Assembly (NCBI RefSeq): GCF_026627505.1
Contig: NZ_JAPNLK010000045.1
Span: forward strand, 1-64,000
Origin: Streptomyces sp. H27-H5
GTDB taxonomy: Bacteria > Actinomycetota > Actinomycetes > Streptomycetales > Streptomycetaceae
Direction of reading: 5' to 3'
DNA length: 64,000 nucleotides
In this document: in pieces, positions 33,017 through 42,677 of the stretch
Layout: the number at the start of each line of letters is the position of its first letter
Numbering within the stretch: position 1 is the first letter of the stretch
Notes under the pieces: generated by a model
The model's database searches: none
The model's input: only the letters and a program-made list of their open reading frames with translations
Told to the model about the DNA's origin: nothing
Position numbers and translations under genes: made by a program

Positions 33017-34489
33017 ATGCCTGCCAAGCCCACTGCCGGTGCGACGGAGACCGCCCAGGAGACGGCGGTCGAGACCCGCGGACTGGAACCCGTACCGGAC
33101 CACGAGCGAGGCGGCCGGGTGCGCGAACTCGTCCCGACCTGGGTCGCCGCCAACATCAGCGTGCTGCTGTTGACCATGGGCGCGGGGCTCGTGATCTTCA
33201 ACAAGCTCAACATCTGGCAGGTGCTCGTCGTCGCGATCGCCGCGCCCGTCCTCTCGTACGGGATCGTCGGCCTGATATCCATCGCCGGCAAGCGCGGCGG
33301 GGCGCCGGGCATGGCGCTGTCGCGGGCCGTCTTCGGGCAGCGCGGCAACCTCTTCCCCGGCGCGCTGATCTGGGTGGCCCGCTGGGGCTGGGAGACCATC
33401 AACGCGGTCAGCGGCGCCTACGCCGTGCTGACCGTCCTCGACCTGGTCTTCGGGATCAAGAGCAACACCGCGCTGATCGTCGTCACCCTGCTCTTCTTCG
33501 TGGGCTGCACCTTCGTGGTCTCCGGGCTCGGCATCAACGCGCTGCGCGTGTGCTCGAAGTGGTCGACGTACCTGTTCGGCGCTTTCAGCGTGCTCGTCCT
33601 CGGCTACCTGGTGTTCGACACCGACTGGGCGGCGGTCCTCGACAAGCCCGCCGGATCCACCGCGATGATGATCGCGGGCATCGGCACGATCGCCGCCGGC
33701 GGCATCAGCTGGGTCCCGTCGGGCCCGGACTTCACGCGCTACCTGCCGCGGACCGCGTCCTCGAAGGCCATGGTCGGCGCGACGATCGGCGGCGCGGGGA
33801 TCGTGGTCCTGCCCATGGTGCTGATGGGCGCGGTGATGGCCGTCGGCACCCCCGACCTGGCTTCCGCCCAGGACCCGGTCTCCTTCATCGGCGAGTTGCT
33901 GCCGATCTGGATCGCGGTCCCGTACCTGCTCATCGCGGTGGTCGGCATGCTGCTGATCAACTCGATGTCGATGTACTCGGCGGGCTTCACGGCGCAGACC
34001 CTCGGCATCAAGGTCCCGCGCGCCTGGGCCGTCAGCGTCAACGCGGTCATCAGCCTGGTCTTCGGGTTCCTGCTGATGGTCGTCGCGACCAGCTTCTTCG
34101 GCTCCTTCATCTCCTTCCTGACGCTGCTGGCCGTGGCCTTCTCCGCGTGGATCGGCGTCTTCGGCGTGGACATGCTGCGCCGCACGTCCTACGACGGGCG
34201 CGCGCTGCTGGACACCACGGCCGGCAGCGCCTACTGGTACAAGGGCGGTTACGCCTGGCAGGCGATGACGGCCTGGGGCGTGGCCCTGGTGGTGGGGCTG
34301 CTGTTCACCAAGGTGGACTGGTTCAGCGGCCCGCTCGCCTCGACCTGGATCGGGCAGAACGGTCTGGGCTGGGTGGCGGGCATCCTCACGTCGGGCGTGC
34401 TGTACGCCGTCCTGCCCCGCACCGCGGTCGTGGAGAGCGCCCCGGTCGAGAGCGGGGAGCCGGTGCCCGCCGGAACCCTGGGCAACTGA
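33017..34489 (+). CDS. NCS1-family cytosine/purine permease
   Basis: This 490-residue transporter has about 12 membrane segments. The NCS1 motifs WVAANISVLLLTMGAGL and GTIAAGGISWVPSGPDFTRYLP (sodium- and substrate-site regions) indicate cytosine, purine or related nucleobase uptake. The exact substrate cannot be read from sequence. It is divergent from ftsY across a 197-base gap with an AT-rich stretch at 32,940-32,985 suitable for promoters. No nucleobase-processing gene is adjacent. Confidence 0.88.
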   Translation: MPAKPTAGATETAQETAVETRGLEPVPDHERGGRVRELVPTWVAANISVLLLTMGAGLVIFNKLNIWQVLVVAIAAPVLSYGIVGLISIAGKRGGAPGMALSRAVFGQRGNLFPGALIWVARWGWETINAVSGAYAVLTVLDLVFGIKSNTALIVVTLLFFVGCTFVVSGLGINALRVCSKWSTYLFGAFSVLVLGYLVFDTDWAAVLDKPAGSTAMMIAGIGTIAAGGISWVPSGPDFTRYLPRTASSKAMVGATIGGAGIVVLPMVLMGAVMAVGTPDLASAQDPVSFIGELLPIWIAVPYLLIAVVGMLLINSMSMYSAGFTAQTLGIKVPRAWAVSVNAVISLVFGFLLMVVATSFFGSFISFLTLLAVAFSAWIGVFGVDMLRRTSYDGRALLDTTAGSAYWYKGGYAWQAMTAWGVALVVGLLFTKVDWFSGPLASTWIGQNGLGWVAGILTSGVLYAVLPRTAVVESAPVESGEPVPAGTLGN

Positions 34490-34551
34490 CGCCACGTCAG
34501 CTAACGTCCCCCTTCGCCCGCCCACCACATCCGGCGTAGGGGGACTTCTCC

Positions 34552-35538
34552 ATGCCCATCACCGTGGCCCGCTTCAACCTCGTCGACCCGAACGGCACCC
34601 CGGAAACCCTCTCCGCCCGGTACAAGGCCGCGCTGGAGATGGCGAAGTACGCGGACGACCGCGGGATCGACACCGTCCAGACCGAGGAGCACCACGGCAC
34701 CGGGAACAACTGGATGCCCTCGCCCTTCCTCTTCGCGGCCGCGGTCTTCGGCGCCACCCGCCGCGTCGCGGTCACCGTCTCCGCGATCATCGGCCCGCTC
34801 CACGACCCCTTGAAGGTGGCCGAGGACATCGCCGTGCTCGACCTGCTGAGCGGCGGCCGCCTCGTCACCGTCGCCGGCATCGGGTACCGGCCCGAGGAGT
34901 ACGAGCAGCACGGCGTGGAGTGGGGCCGGCGCGGCAGGCTCCAGGACGAGCTGCTGGAGACCCTGTTGAAGGCGTGGACCGGCGAGCCGTTCTCCTTCCG
35001 CGGCCGGACCGTACGGGTCACCCCGCGACCGTTCACCCGGCCGCACCCGCTGCTGCTGGTCGGCGGCAGTTCACGGGCGGCGGCGCGGCGCGCGGCCCGG
35101 CTGGGGCTGCCCTTCCTCCCGAGCGCCCACCTGCCGGAGTTGGAGGCGTACTACCGGGAGCAGCTCGCGGAGCACGGCACGGAGGGCTTCTGCATGATGC
35201 CCGCCGCGCAGACGCCGTTGCTGCACATCGCGGAGGACCCCGACCGGGCCTGGGCCGAGTACGGCGAGCACTTCCTGCACGAGGCCGGGATGTACGCGTC
35301 CTGGCAGTCCAAGGACATCGTCAGCGCCGTGCGGTCGGGCGCGCATTCGGTGTCCGAGCTGCGCGCGGAGGGCGTGTACCGGATCCTCACCCCGGACGAG
35401 GCGGTCGCCCACGCCCGCGCCGCCGGCGAGGCGGGCAACCTGGTGCTGCATCCGCTGTGCGGCGGGATGCCCGTCGACGAGGGGTGGCGCAGCCTGCAGT
35501 TGCTGTGCGAACAGGTACTGCCCCGGCTCAAGAGCTGA
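34552..35538 (+). CDS. LLM-class flavin-dependent oxidoreductase
   Basis: The 328-residue TIM-barrel protein of the bacterial luciferase-like family has the segments VQTEEHHGTGNNWMPSPF and VAEDIAVLDLLSGGRLVTVAGIGYR. Members use FMN or coenzyme F420; which is used here is unclear. A cofC gene for F420 biosynthesis lies at 59.5 kb but is not linked. The C-terminus is interrupted by the arm of a terminator hairpin that covers the last eight codons. Confidence 0.85.
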   Translation: MPITVARFNLVDPNGTPETLSARYKAALEMAKYADDRGIDTVQTEEHHGTGNNWMPSPFLFAAAVFGATRRVAVTVSAIIGPLHDPLKVAEDIAVLDLLSGGRLVTVAGIGYRPEEYEQHGVEWGRRGRLQDELLETLLKAWTGEPFSFRGRTVRVTPRPFTRPHPLLLVGGSSRAAARRAARLGLPFLPSAHLPELEAYYREQLAEHGTEGFCMMPAAQTPLLHIAEDPDRAWAEYGEHFLHEAGMYASWQSKDIVSAVRSGAHSVSELRAEGVYRILTPDEAVAHARAAGEAGNLVLHPLCGGMPVDEGWRSLQLLCEQVLPRLKS

Positions 35539-35554
35539 GCGGGGGCAGTACCTG
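35512..35554. terminator. Terminator hairpin overlapping the LLM gene stop codon
   Basis: The arms at 35512-35530 and 35536-35554 are 19 bases each with one mismatch, loop AGAGC. The stop TGA (35536-35538) is inside the right arm, so the hairpin includes coding sequence. It separates convergent genes and may serve both. Confidence 0.75.
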
Positions 35555-35587
35555 TCGGAAAAGGAGAGGGGGTGTTGGCGGGGGTGG

Positions 35588-37018
35588 TTACCCCATCTCC
35601 TCCAACGCCTTGCCCTTGGTCTCCGGCACCCACTTGAGGATGAACGGGATCGAGAGCAGGGCGAAGCACGCGTAGATGACGTAGGCGCCGGACAGGTTCC
35701 AGTCCGACAGCGACGGGAACGAGACCGTGATGACCCAGTTGGCGATCCACTGGGCGGCGGCCGCCACACCGAGGGCGGCGGCGCGGATGCGGCCCGGGAA
35801 CATCTCGCCGAGCAGCACCCAGACCACCACGCCCCAGGACAGGGCGAAGAAGAGCACGAAGAAGTTGGCGGCGAAGAGGGCCACCAAGCCCTGGGTGTGC
35901 GGCAGGGTGATGTCGTCCCCGCTGCCGGAGCGGAAGGAGAACGCCCAGGCGGCGAGCGAGAGGGAGAGCGTCATGCCCACGGAGCCGATGAGGGCGAGCG
36001 GCTTGCGGCCGATCCGGTCGACCAGCAGCATCGCGATCACCGTACCGATGATGTTCACGACGGACGTCTCGAAGGAGTACAGGAACGAGGAGCTCGCGTC
36101 GATGCCGACCGACTGCCACAGCGAGGAGCTGTAGTAGAAGATCACGTTGATGCCGACGAGCTGCTGGAAGACGGAGAGGCCGATACCGATCCAGACGATC
36201 GGCAGGAAGCCGAAGCGGCCGCCGAGCAGGTCCTTGAAGGTCGACTTGTGCTCCGAGTGGATGGCGTTGTCGATCTCGCGGACGCGGGCGTCGGCGTCGA
36301 TGCGGTCGCCCTCGACCTCGCGCAGGACGACCTTGGCCTTCTCCATGCGGCCGACCGAGACCAGGAAGCGCGGGGACTCGGGGATGACGAAGGACAGCAG
36401 GCCGTAGAGCACGGCCGGGATGGCCATGACGCCCAGCATCCACTGCCAGGCTTCCAGGCCGCCGATCTCTCCGCGCTGGTCGCCGTCGGCGAGGTTGAGG
36501 ATGCCCCAGTTGACCAGCTGTGAGACGGCGATGCCGATGACGATCGCGGCCTGCTGGAACGAGGCGAGCCGGCCGCGGTACGCGGGCGGGGAGACCTCGG
36601 CGATGTAGGCGGGGCCGATCACGGAGGCCATGCCGATGCCGAAGCCTCCGATGACGCGCCAGGTGGCGAGGTCCCAGAGGGCGAAGGGCAGGGCCGAACC
36701 GAGGGCGCTCGCGGTGAAGAGGACGGCCGCGATCTGCATGCAGCGGATGCGGCCGATCCGGTCGGCGATGCGGCCGGCGGTGGCGGCGCCGAAGGCGCAG
36801 CCGATCAGGGCGGCGGCGATCACCTGGGCGAGCGCCGCGGAGCCGACGTCGAAGCGGTCCCGAATGGCCTCGACGGCGCCGTTGATGACGGAACTGTCGT
36901 AGCCGAAGAGGAAGCCACCCATGGCGGCGGCCGCGGTGATGAAGATGACGTGCCCGAGGTGGTCGGGGTGGTCCGCACTTCCCCCGCCTGCCGCGGGTGC
37001 GTTCGCTGTGCTGGTCAA
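35588..37018 (-). CDS. glcP: Major facilitator sugar permease, GlcP-like
   Basis: This 476-residue sugar porter of 12 spans matches the glucose permease GlcP of S. coelicolor in sequence style and place. It has GGFLFGYDSSVINGAVEAI, RIADRIGRIR and PESPRFLVSVGR motifs, plus FQQLVGINVIFYYS of the sugar porter family. A TTG start at 37018 with AGGAG upstream is preferred, giving the usual short N-terminus; the frame extends upstream without homology. Glucose specificity is inferred from orthology. Confidence 0.88.
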   Translation of the reverse strand: MTSTANAPAAGGGSADHPDHLGHVIFITAAAAMGGFLFGYDSSVINGAVEAIRDRFDVGSAALAQVIAAALIGCAFGAATAGRIADRIGRIRCMQIAAVLFTASALGSALPFALWDLATWRVIGGFGIGMASVIGPAYIAEVSPPAYRGRLASFQQAAIVIGIAVSQLVNWGILNLADGDQRGEIGGLEAWQWMLGVMAIPAVLYGLLSFVIPESPRFLVSVGRMEKAKVVLREVEGDRIDADARVREIDNAIHSEHKSTFKDLLGGRFGFLPIVWIGIGLSVFQQLVGINVIFYYSSSLWQSVGIDASSSFLYSFETSVVNIIGTVIAMLLVDRIGRKPLALIGSVGMTLSLSLAAWAFSFRSGSGDDITLPHTQGLVALFAANFFVLFFALSWGVVVWVLLGEMFPGRIRAAALGVAAAAQWIANWVITVSFPSLSDWNLSGAYVIYACFALLSIPFILKWVPETKGKALEEMG

Positions 37019-37273
37019 GGTGCGCTCCTGGGCCCGGCGCCGACGGCGGGCAGCGTGGGGGGTGTTGGTACTCGTGTCGTCGCCTGATCGTGTTCCTCCA
37101 GTGGCGCACATCAAACAGTGCACCACCACCTGAACATCATGGCGACAGAGGAGAGCTTATGAGTTCACTTCCTGAAGTCAATAGAAGATGAAGAACTCGT
37201 TTCTTGCCTGTGAATGCCAGCGAACGAGTGAACCAGGAAGGCTTTGAGTTCATCTATTGAACGATGAAGGTCT
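37019..37273. other. glcP-smc gap with AT-rich stretch
   Basis: The 255 bases hold no gene. From about 37,130 to 37,270 the base composition is much lower in GC than the surroundings. Related inverted segments TCAATAGAAGATGAAGAACTC (37178-37198) and GAGTTCATCTATTGA (37247-37261) could form an imperfect hairpin. It contains the glcP promoter and the smc end. Confidence 0.4.
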
Positions 37274-40200
37274 CTAGCGGAGCTTCTGACTGATCACTTT
37301 GGAGACTCCATCTCCCTGCATGGAGACGCCGTACAGGGCATCGGCGACCTCCATCGTGCGTTTCTGATGCGTGATCACGATCAGCTGCGAGCTCTCCTGG
37401 AGCTCCTCCATGATCCGGATCAGCCGCTGCAGGTTGGTGTCGTCCAGGGCCGCCTCGACCTCGTCCATGACGTAGAACGGACTGGGTCGGGCCTTGAAGA
37501 TGGACACCAGCAACGCGACCGCGGTCAGCGAACGCTCGCCGCCGGACAGCAGCGACAGCCGCTTGACCTTCTTGCCCGGGGGGCGCGCCTCGACGTCCAC
37601 ACCGGTGGTCAGCATGTTGTCGGGGTCCGTGAGGATCAACCGACCCTCGCCGCCGGGGAACAGCCGCGAGAACACCCCCTCGAACTGACGCGCCGTGTCC
37701 CGGTAGGCCTCGGTGAACACCTCCTCGACCCGCTGGTCGACCTCCTTCACGACCTGGAGCAGATCGGCCCTGGTCTTGCGCAGGTCCTCCAGTTGCTCGC
37801 TGAGGAACTTGTGCCGCTCCTCCAGCGCCGCGAACTCCTCCAACGCCAGCGGATTGACCTTCCCCAACTGCTGGTAGGCGCGTTCGGCCGCCTTGAGCCG
37901 CTTCTCCTGCTGCGCCCGGACGTACGGTCCCGGCCGGTTCCGCGGGTGCTCCGGGTCCTCCGGCAGCTCCTCGCCCTCGGCGGCCGGCGACGGCGGCACC
38001 GGCTGGTCGGGGCCGTACTCGGCCACCAGCCCGGCGGCCTCCACCCCGAACTCCTCCAAGGCGCGGCCCTCGACCTGCTCGATCCGCAACCGCTTCTCGG
38101 CTCCGAGGACCTCTCCCCGGTGCACGGAGTCGGTCAGCTTGTCGAGCTCCCCCTTGATGTCGCGACCCCGGCCGCGGGCCTCGGCGAGCTCCCGTTCGCG
38201 CACCCCCTTGGCCTGCTCGGCGCCGGCGCGCTCCGCCTCGGCCCGACCGATCGACACCTCCAGATGGGCCAGGAGCTGTCGCGCTCCGTCGGCCACCGCC
38301 CGACCCACCTCGGCCTCGTGGGCCAGCCGCTGCCGGCGCCGTTCGGCACGGGTCCTGGCCTCGCGCTCGGCCCTGGCGCCGCGGTCGAGTCCGTCCGCGC
38401 GCCCGGCCAGCCCCTTGACCCGCTCCTCGTGGGTCCTGAGCTGGAGCCGCGCCTCCATCTCGGTCTGTCGCGCGTTGGCCCCGTCGGCGGCGAGCCGGTC
38501 CCTGGCCGAGGTGTCCGGCTCCTCGTCCACCGGCATCTCCTCGGCGACGGCCAGCCGTTCCGCGCACTCCTCCACCTCACTGCGCGCCTGCTCCAGCGCG
38601 CCCTGCGCCGCGGTCGCGGCGGCGACGCCCCGTTCGGCCTCGCCCGCCGCGCCCTTCGCCTGTCCGGCGAGCCGGCCCAGCTGCTGCGCGACCCCGGCCC
38701 GGGCCCGCTCGCCTTCCCGGCGCCGCTCGGCCAGCTCCTCGACGAGCCGGGCCGCCTCCTGCCGGTCGGTGTGGGCGCCCTCCTTGGCGCCGGCCAGCTC
38801 GGCGCACTCCTCCTCCAGCCGTGCCAGCTCGGCCGCGGCGTCGTCCACGGCGGCCCGTACCTCGATGAGGCTCGGCGCCCCGGCGGAACCGCCGTGCGCG
38901 AGATGGGCCCCCAGGACGTCCCCGTCGGCGGTCACCGCCACCAGGTCCGCCCGCTCGGCCACCAGCGCCTCGGCCTCGTCCAGGGTCGCGACGACGACGT
39001 ACTCCCGCAGGGCCCAGGCCACGGCCCGCACCACGCCCGGATCCCCCGTCACCAGGCTCCCGGCGGGCACCCCGGGCGTGCGCGCCCCGACCGCGATCGG
39101 GGCCGGCGGGCCGGCCGGAGCGGGCACGTGGGCGGCGGCCGGGACCAGGCCATCCGACACCGGAGTGGATACCGGGGCCGGGGCCGGGGCGGAAGCGGGC
39201 GCCGACGCCTGGGCGGCGTGCGCATCCGGGCCGGCGCTCTGGCCCGGCAGGCTCCCCTCGCCCGACGGTCGGCCTCCGGGATCCACGGCCTGACCGGGCA
39301 CGACGGTCGCGGACTCCGGGGCGATCAGGAAGGTGACCCGCCCCGCGTCCGTGTCCCGCAGGTACCGGATGGCCTCCGCCGCCGCCCCCGCCGAGGACAC
39401 GGCGAGCGCGTCGGCGGCCGCTCCCAACGCCGCGGCGACCGCCACCTCGTGCCCCGGTGCCACCGTCACCCGTTCGGCCGCCGGGCCGAGCAGCCCGTCG
39501 AGCCGTTCGCGGGCCCCGAGCAGGGTTCCCGTGCCGTCCTTGCGCCGCAGCGCCGGCGCCAACGCGTCCCGTCGGGCCGCCACGGCCGCCCGGGAGCGCT
39601 CGGCCGAGGTCAGCGCCTCGCGGGCCGCCGACAGGGCCGCCTCGGATCGCGCCAGCCGGGCCCGCGCCGCCTCGTACTCCCCCTCGACCGCCGGGTCGTC
39701 GAGGACCCCGACCTCCTCGGCCAACGCCTCGTACTCCGCCTGTGCCCGTGCCGCACGGGTTTCGGCGTCGTCGCGCGCCGCCTCCAGCCGTTCGATCTCC
39801 GCCTGCGCCGCGCCCGCCCTCGACCGGGCCGCGCCGAGCCGGCCGGTCAGTCGGGCCAGCCCCTCGCGCCGGTCGGCGATGGCCCGCGCCGCGTCCCGCA
39901 GCCGCCGTTCCTCGTCGGCCAGGGAACGCTCCAGCTCCGCCCGGTGCTCGACGGTGTCCTCCAGCGCCCGCGAGGCCGCCTCCAGAGCGGCCGTCAGCTC
40001 GGCCTCCCGCTCACGGATCCGCGCCGCCTCGCGCTCCATCTCCTCGGGATCGCGGCCGCGCCGCTCGTCCTCCGGCGGCGCCGACGCGCTCTTGACCCGC
40101 GCCTGCGCCAGGGAAACGGTTCCGCGCACCCGTTCGGCCGACTGGGCGAGTTCGTGCCAGGTCTGCCCCGCCCGTTGCAGCCGGGGGGCGAGTTCCCGTA

Positions 40201-41026
40201 CCGCTTCCTCCAGTTCGGCCTCGCGTCGCAGCGCGCCCGCCAGCTCCCGCTCGGCCGCCTCCTTGCGTTCCTTCAGCGCCGCCTCGTCCGCGATCTCCGC
40301 GTCCAGCGCGCCGGTCAGGGTGACCAGGTCGTCGGCGAGCAGCCGCAGTCGCGCGTCCCGCAGGTCCGCCTGGATCACGGCGGCCCGCCGGGCCACCGCC
40401 GCCTGGCGCCCGAGCGGCTTGAGCTGTCGCCGCAGTTCGTCGTTGAGGTCCTGTACGCGCGCGAGGTTGGCCTGCATCGCGTCGAGCTTCCGCAGCGCCT
40501 TCTCCTTGCGCTTGCGGTGCTTCAGTACGCCGGCCGCCTCCTCGATGAAGGCGCGGCGGCCCATCGGATCGGCGTGCAGTACGGAGTCCAGTTGACCCTG
40601 TCCGACGATGACGTGCATCTCGCGGCCGATGCCGGAGTCGGAGAGCAGCTCCTGGATGTCGAGCAACCGGCAGGTGTCGCCGTTGATCTGGTACTCGCTG
40701 CTCCCGCCGCGGAACATGATCCGCGTGATGGTGACCTCGGCGTACTCGATCGGCAGCGCGCCGTCGGAGTTGTCGATGGTCAGCGAGACCTCGGCGCGCC
40801 CCAGCGGCGGGCGGCCCGTGGTGCCGGCGAAGATGACGTCCTCCATCTTGCCGCCGCGCAGGGACTTGGCCCCTTGTTCGCCCATGACCCAGGACAGCGC
40901 GTCCACCACGTTGGACTTGCCCGATCCGTTCGGGCCGACGACACAGGTGATCCCCGGCTCGAAGCGCAAGGTGGTCGCGGAAGCAAATGACTTGAAGCCA
41001 CGCAGGGTCAGGGACTTGAGGTGCAC
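37274..41026 (-). CDS. smc: Chromosome segregation protein SMC
   Basis: This 1,250-residue condensin ATPase organises and segregates the chromosome with ScpA/ScpB. Walker A is GPNGSGKSNVVDALSW near residue 32, the signature LSGGERSLTA and Walker B VMDEVEAALDD lie near the C-terminus. Long coiled coils flank a hinge near 500-680. The hinge region contains a Pro/Ala/Ser-rich insertion of about 70 residues (about 570-645) not usual in SMC. In Streptomyces SMC is needed for normal sporulation septation. Confidence 0.96.
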   Translation of the reverse strand: MHLKSLTLRGFKSFASATTLRFEPGITCVVGPNGSGKSNVVDALSWVMGEQGAKSLRGGKMEDVIFAGTTGRPPLGRAEVSLTIDNSDGALPIEYAEVTITRIMFRGGSSEYQINGDTCRLLDIQELLSDSGIGREMHVIVGQGQLDSVLHADPMGRRAFIEEAAGVLKHRKRKEKALRKLDAMQANLARVQDLNDELRRQLKPLGRQAAVARRAAVIQADLRDARLRLLADDLVTLTGALDAEIADEAALKERKEAAERELAGALRREAELEEAVRELAPRLQRAGQTWHELAQSAERVRGTVSLAQARVKSASAPPEDERRGRDPEEMEREAARIREREAELTAALEAASRALEDTVEHRAELERSLADEERRLRDAARAIADRREGLARLTGRLGAARSRAGAAQAEIERLEAARDDAETRAARAQAEYEALAEEVGVLDDPAVEGEYEAARARLARSEAALSAAREALTSAERSRAAVAARRDALAPALRRKDGTGTLLGARERLDGLLGPAAERVTVAPGHEVAVAAALGAAADALAVSSAGAAAEAIRYLRDTDAGRVTFLIAPESATVVPGQAVDPGGRPSGEGSLPGQSAGPDAHAAQASAPASAPAPAPVSTPVSDGLVPAAAHVPAPAGPPAPIAVGARTPGVPAGSLVTGDPGVVRAVAWALREYVVVATLDEAEALVAERADLVAVTADGDVLGAHLAHGGSAGAPSLIEVRAAVDDAAAELARLEEECAELAGAKEGAHTDRQEAARLVEELAERRREGERARAGVAQQLGRLAGQAKGAAGEAERGVAAATAAQGALEQARSEVEECAERLAVAEEMPVDEEPDTSARDRLAADGANARQTEMEARLQLRTHEERVKGLAGRADGLDRGARAEREARTRAERRRQRLAHEAEVGRAVADGARQLLAHLEVSIGRAEAERAGAEQAKGVRERELAEARGRGRDIKGELDKLTDSVHRGEVLGAEKRLRIEQVEGRALEEFGVEAAGLVAEYGPDQPVPPSPAAEGEELPEDPEHPRNRPGPYVRAQQEKRLKAAERAYQQLGKVNPLALEEFAALEERHKFLSEQLEDLRKTRADLLQVVKEVDQRVEEVFTEAYRDTARQFEGVFSRLFPGGEGRLILTDPDNMLTTGVDVEARPPGKKVKRLSLLSGGERSLTAVALLVSIFKARPSPFYVMDEVEAALDDTNLQRLIRIMEELQESSQLIVITHQKRTMEVADALYGVSMQGDGVSKVISQKLR

Positions 41027-41191
41027 GCCGCCGGACTCTACCTTTCACGTTCGGTTTCACCCATGAAGGTGCAGGGCAGATCAGACGGCAACGGAATCAA
41101 CCCCCCACCTGGCCCAAGGGTGCGGCCCGGGCGGGGACGGCCGGCGGGTGAAGGGCCGGCGGTGCGAAGAGGGGCCGGCCGTGCAAGAAAG

Positions 41192-41213
41192 AAGGGACGC
41201 CGGAGCGTCCCTT
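41192..41213 (-). terminator. Terminator downstream of the small coiled-coil gene
   Basis: AAGGGACGC and GCGTCCCTT form a perfect 9-bp stem with a 4-base loop. On the minus strand it is followed by CTTTCTT. It lies 44 bases after the 41258-41473 gene. Confidence 0.7.
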
Positions 41214-41257
41214 GCAGATCAAACGGTGCTGGAATCGAGCGACGAGTGAAGCGCGGA

Positions 41258-41473
41258 TCAGGTGAGCGCAGGCTCCGCCTGGGGTACGTCGAGGTCGATG
41301 CTGTCGAGCAGCGAGTCTCCGTGCTGAGCGGCGGCCGCGTTCAGTGCGTCGTTCTCGGACTGGATTCGTCCGAGCTCGGACTCGAGGTCCTGGACGCGCT
41401 GCTGAAGCCGTCGCATCTCGGCGAGGAGTCGCGGGTCGGAACCGCCGACGTAACCGAGAAGCGCCTTTGCCAT
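41258..41473 (-). CDS. Small conserved coiled-coil protein
   Basis: The product has 71 residues from the ATG at 41473, preceded by GGAGG. After MAKALLGYVGGSDPRLLAEM comes a leucine-heptad coiled coil (about 17-45) and an acidic tail. It is conserved in Streptomyces between smc and acyP; I cannot name a function. It lies in its own transcription unit ending at the hairpin near 41,200. Confidence 0.7.
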   Translation of the reverse strand: MAKALLGYVGGSDPRLLAEMRRLQQRVQDLESELGRIQSENDALNAAAAQHGDSLLDSIDLDVPQAEPALT

Positions 41474-41823
41474 GATGGATGGTCCTCCACACTGAGTGAC
41501 CGACCGAGAGCGGTGTGGGTCGTGAGGGAATCGCACCCGCGGATGTCCGGCAGCAACTGACAGTCACTGCGCTTACTACTGCCAACACTGCCAAACAGCT
41601 CAGGTGCGCGGGGCTTCCAGCGTCTCACCAAAAAGTTTGACGGTCAACACGATCACGCCCCGTATCGGCGGGCGGCCCGGCGCTCGCCTGCGGCGCGGAG
41701 ATCATCCTCGTCTCCGAGCCTTCCACGGATCGCGACCGACGGCAACGGCTCCGCGACGAATGCGCAGTTCCGACCGTGTGTCGACCATCCAGAGATCTGA
41801 TCAGTGCATGATCAGTCGATCCG
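41474..41823. other. Intergenic region between the small coiled-coil gene and acyP
   Basis: The 350 bases hold no gene. On the minus strand a TTGACC (plus-strand position 41642-41647) could be a -35 element for the coiled-coil gene, without a good -10. A short GGCAGT direct repeat is visible near 41,580. Nothing else was recognised. Confidence 0.35.
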
Positions 41824-42105
41824 TCATCGGATCGCGAATCCCTCGTAGCCACCGCGCGGTGTGCCCCAGATCTCTGTCACCCCGTCCACCCGGCCGGGCG
41901 TGTCGGCCGAGCGCAGCCAGTCCAGCAGCCGGTGGCAATTCTCACGTTGACCTTCGGCCACCACCTGTACTCGACCGTCGTCCAGGTTGAGCGCGAAGCC
42001 GACCACCTCGCCGATCTCCAGAGCATTGGCCCTGGTGAACCAGCGGAAGCCCACTCCCTGCACACGGCCGCGCACCCATGCGGTCAGCCGGACTTCTTCA
42101 TCCAT
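41824..42105 (-). CDS. acyP: Acylphosphatase
   Basis: This 93-residue enzyme hydrolyses acyl phosphates. It has the active-site signature VRGRVQGVGFRWFTRANA, with the catalytic Arg in GVGFRW, and the conserved Asn in GFALNLDDGRVQVVAEG. Length and motifs match the family fully. Confidence 0.94.
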   Translation of the reverse strand: MDEEVRLTAWVRGRVQGVGFRWFTRANALEIGEVVGFALNLDDGRVQVVAEGQRENCHRLLDWLRSADTPGRVDGVTEIWGTPRGGYEGFAIR

Positions 42106-42247
42106 GCCCGAACGCTAACCGGGGCGTCCGATTCGCGGCACATCGCCCCCCGGGTCCCATGGCGTACAGTCCCGCTCCAATGAGCTCATCCGTTTGGGCG
42201 AGCAAAGATTGATCGTTGAAGGATCGCTGAAGGAAGGCACGACGCCG

Positions 42248-42645
42248 ATGGGACGCCACAAACTCCCCGCTCCGCCGCGCCGCGGCGGCGGCAAGCGCGG
42301 CACCGCCGTCCGCATCGGCATCGTGGGTGTCCCGGTGGCCCTGGTCCTCGGCACGACGGCGGTCGTGACGACCGGCATCGTCCCGGTCGGCGGCTCCTTC
42401 CCGTACGTCGGGACGGACACCGGCGCGAAGACGGAGGCCAAGGCATCGCCGTCCGCCCGTGACGAGAACGCGGTACAGGGGCAGGGCGGCCTGGCCGGTC
42501 TGCGGGGCCGCGCCTCCACGCCCGCCGCCCCGGGCAGCGCCACGCCGACCCGGCCGTCGTCGCCGTCCCCCTCGGCATCGACCTCTCCCACGCCGACGCC
42601 GACGCCGCAGTCCCCGACGCGGCTTCTAGAGGCCCCGCTCCCCAA
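42248..42645 (+). pseudogene. Secreted/anchored protein gene lacking its C-terminal domain
   Basis: From the ATG at 42248 (GAAGGAAGG upstream) the frame encodes a basic start (MGRHKLPAPPRRGGGKRG), a hydrophobic segment and a Ser/Thr/Pro linker ending TSPTPTPTPQSP. In Streptomyces this layout usually precedes an extracellular domain, often a CAP/SCP domain. Here no domain follows; the frame simply runs to 42889 antisense through the flavodoxin-family gene. It is therefore probably a truncated remnant, although a short anchored Pro-rich protein cannot be excluded. Confidence 0.5.
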
Positions 42646-42677
42646 AGACCGTCACCCCGGCGACCACCGGGCGGCGG

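Noticed and set aside
37367..40990. A plus-strand frame of about 1,200 codons opposite smc
   Set aside because: It is antisense to a full-length SMC with intact motifs and has the biased composition of a high-GC shadow frame.
41510..41590. A minus-strand GGGTGCGATTCCC resembling a tRNA T-arm near 41,530
   Set aside because: No matching acceptor stem, D-arm or anticodon arm could be found around it, and the T-loop has a mismatch in the invariant TTC.
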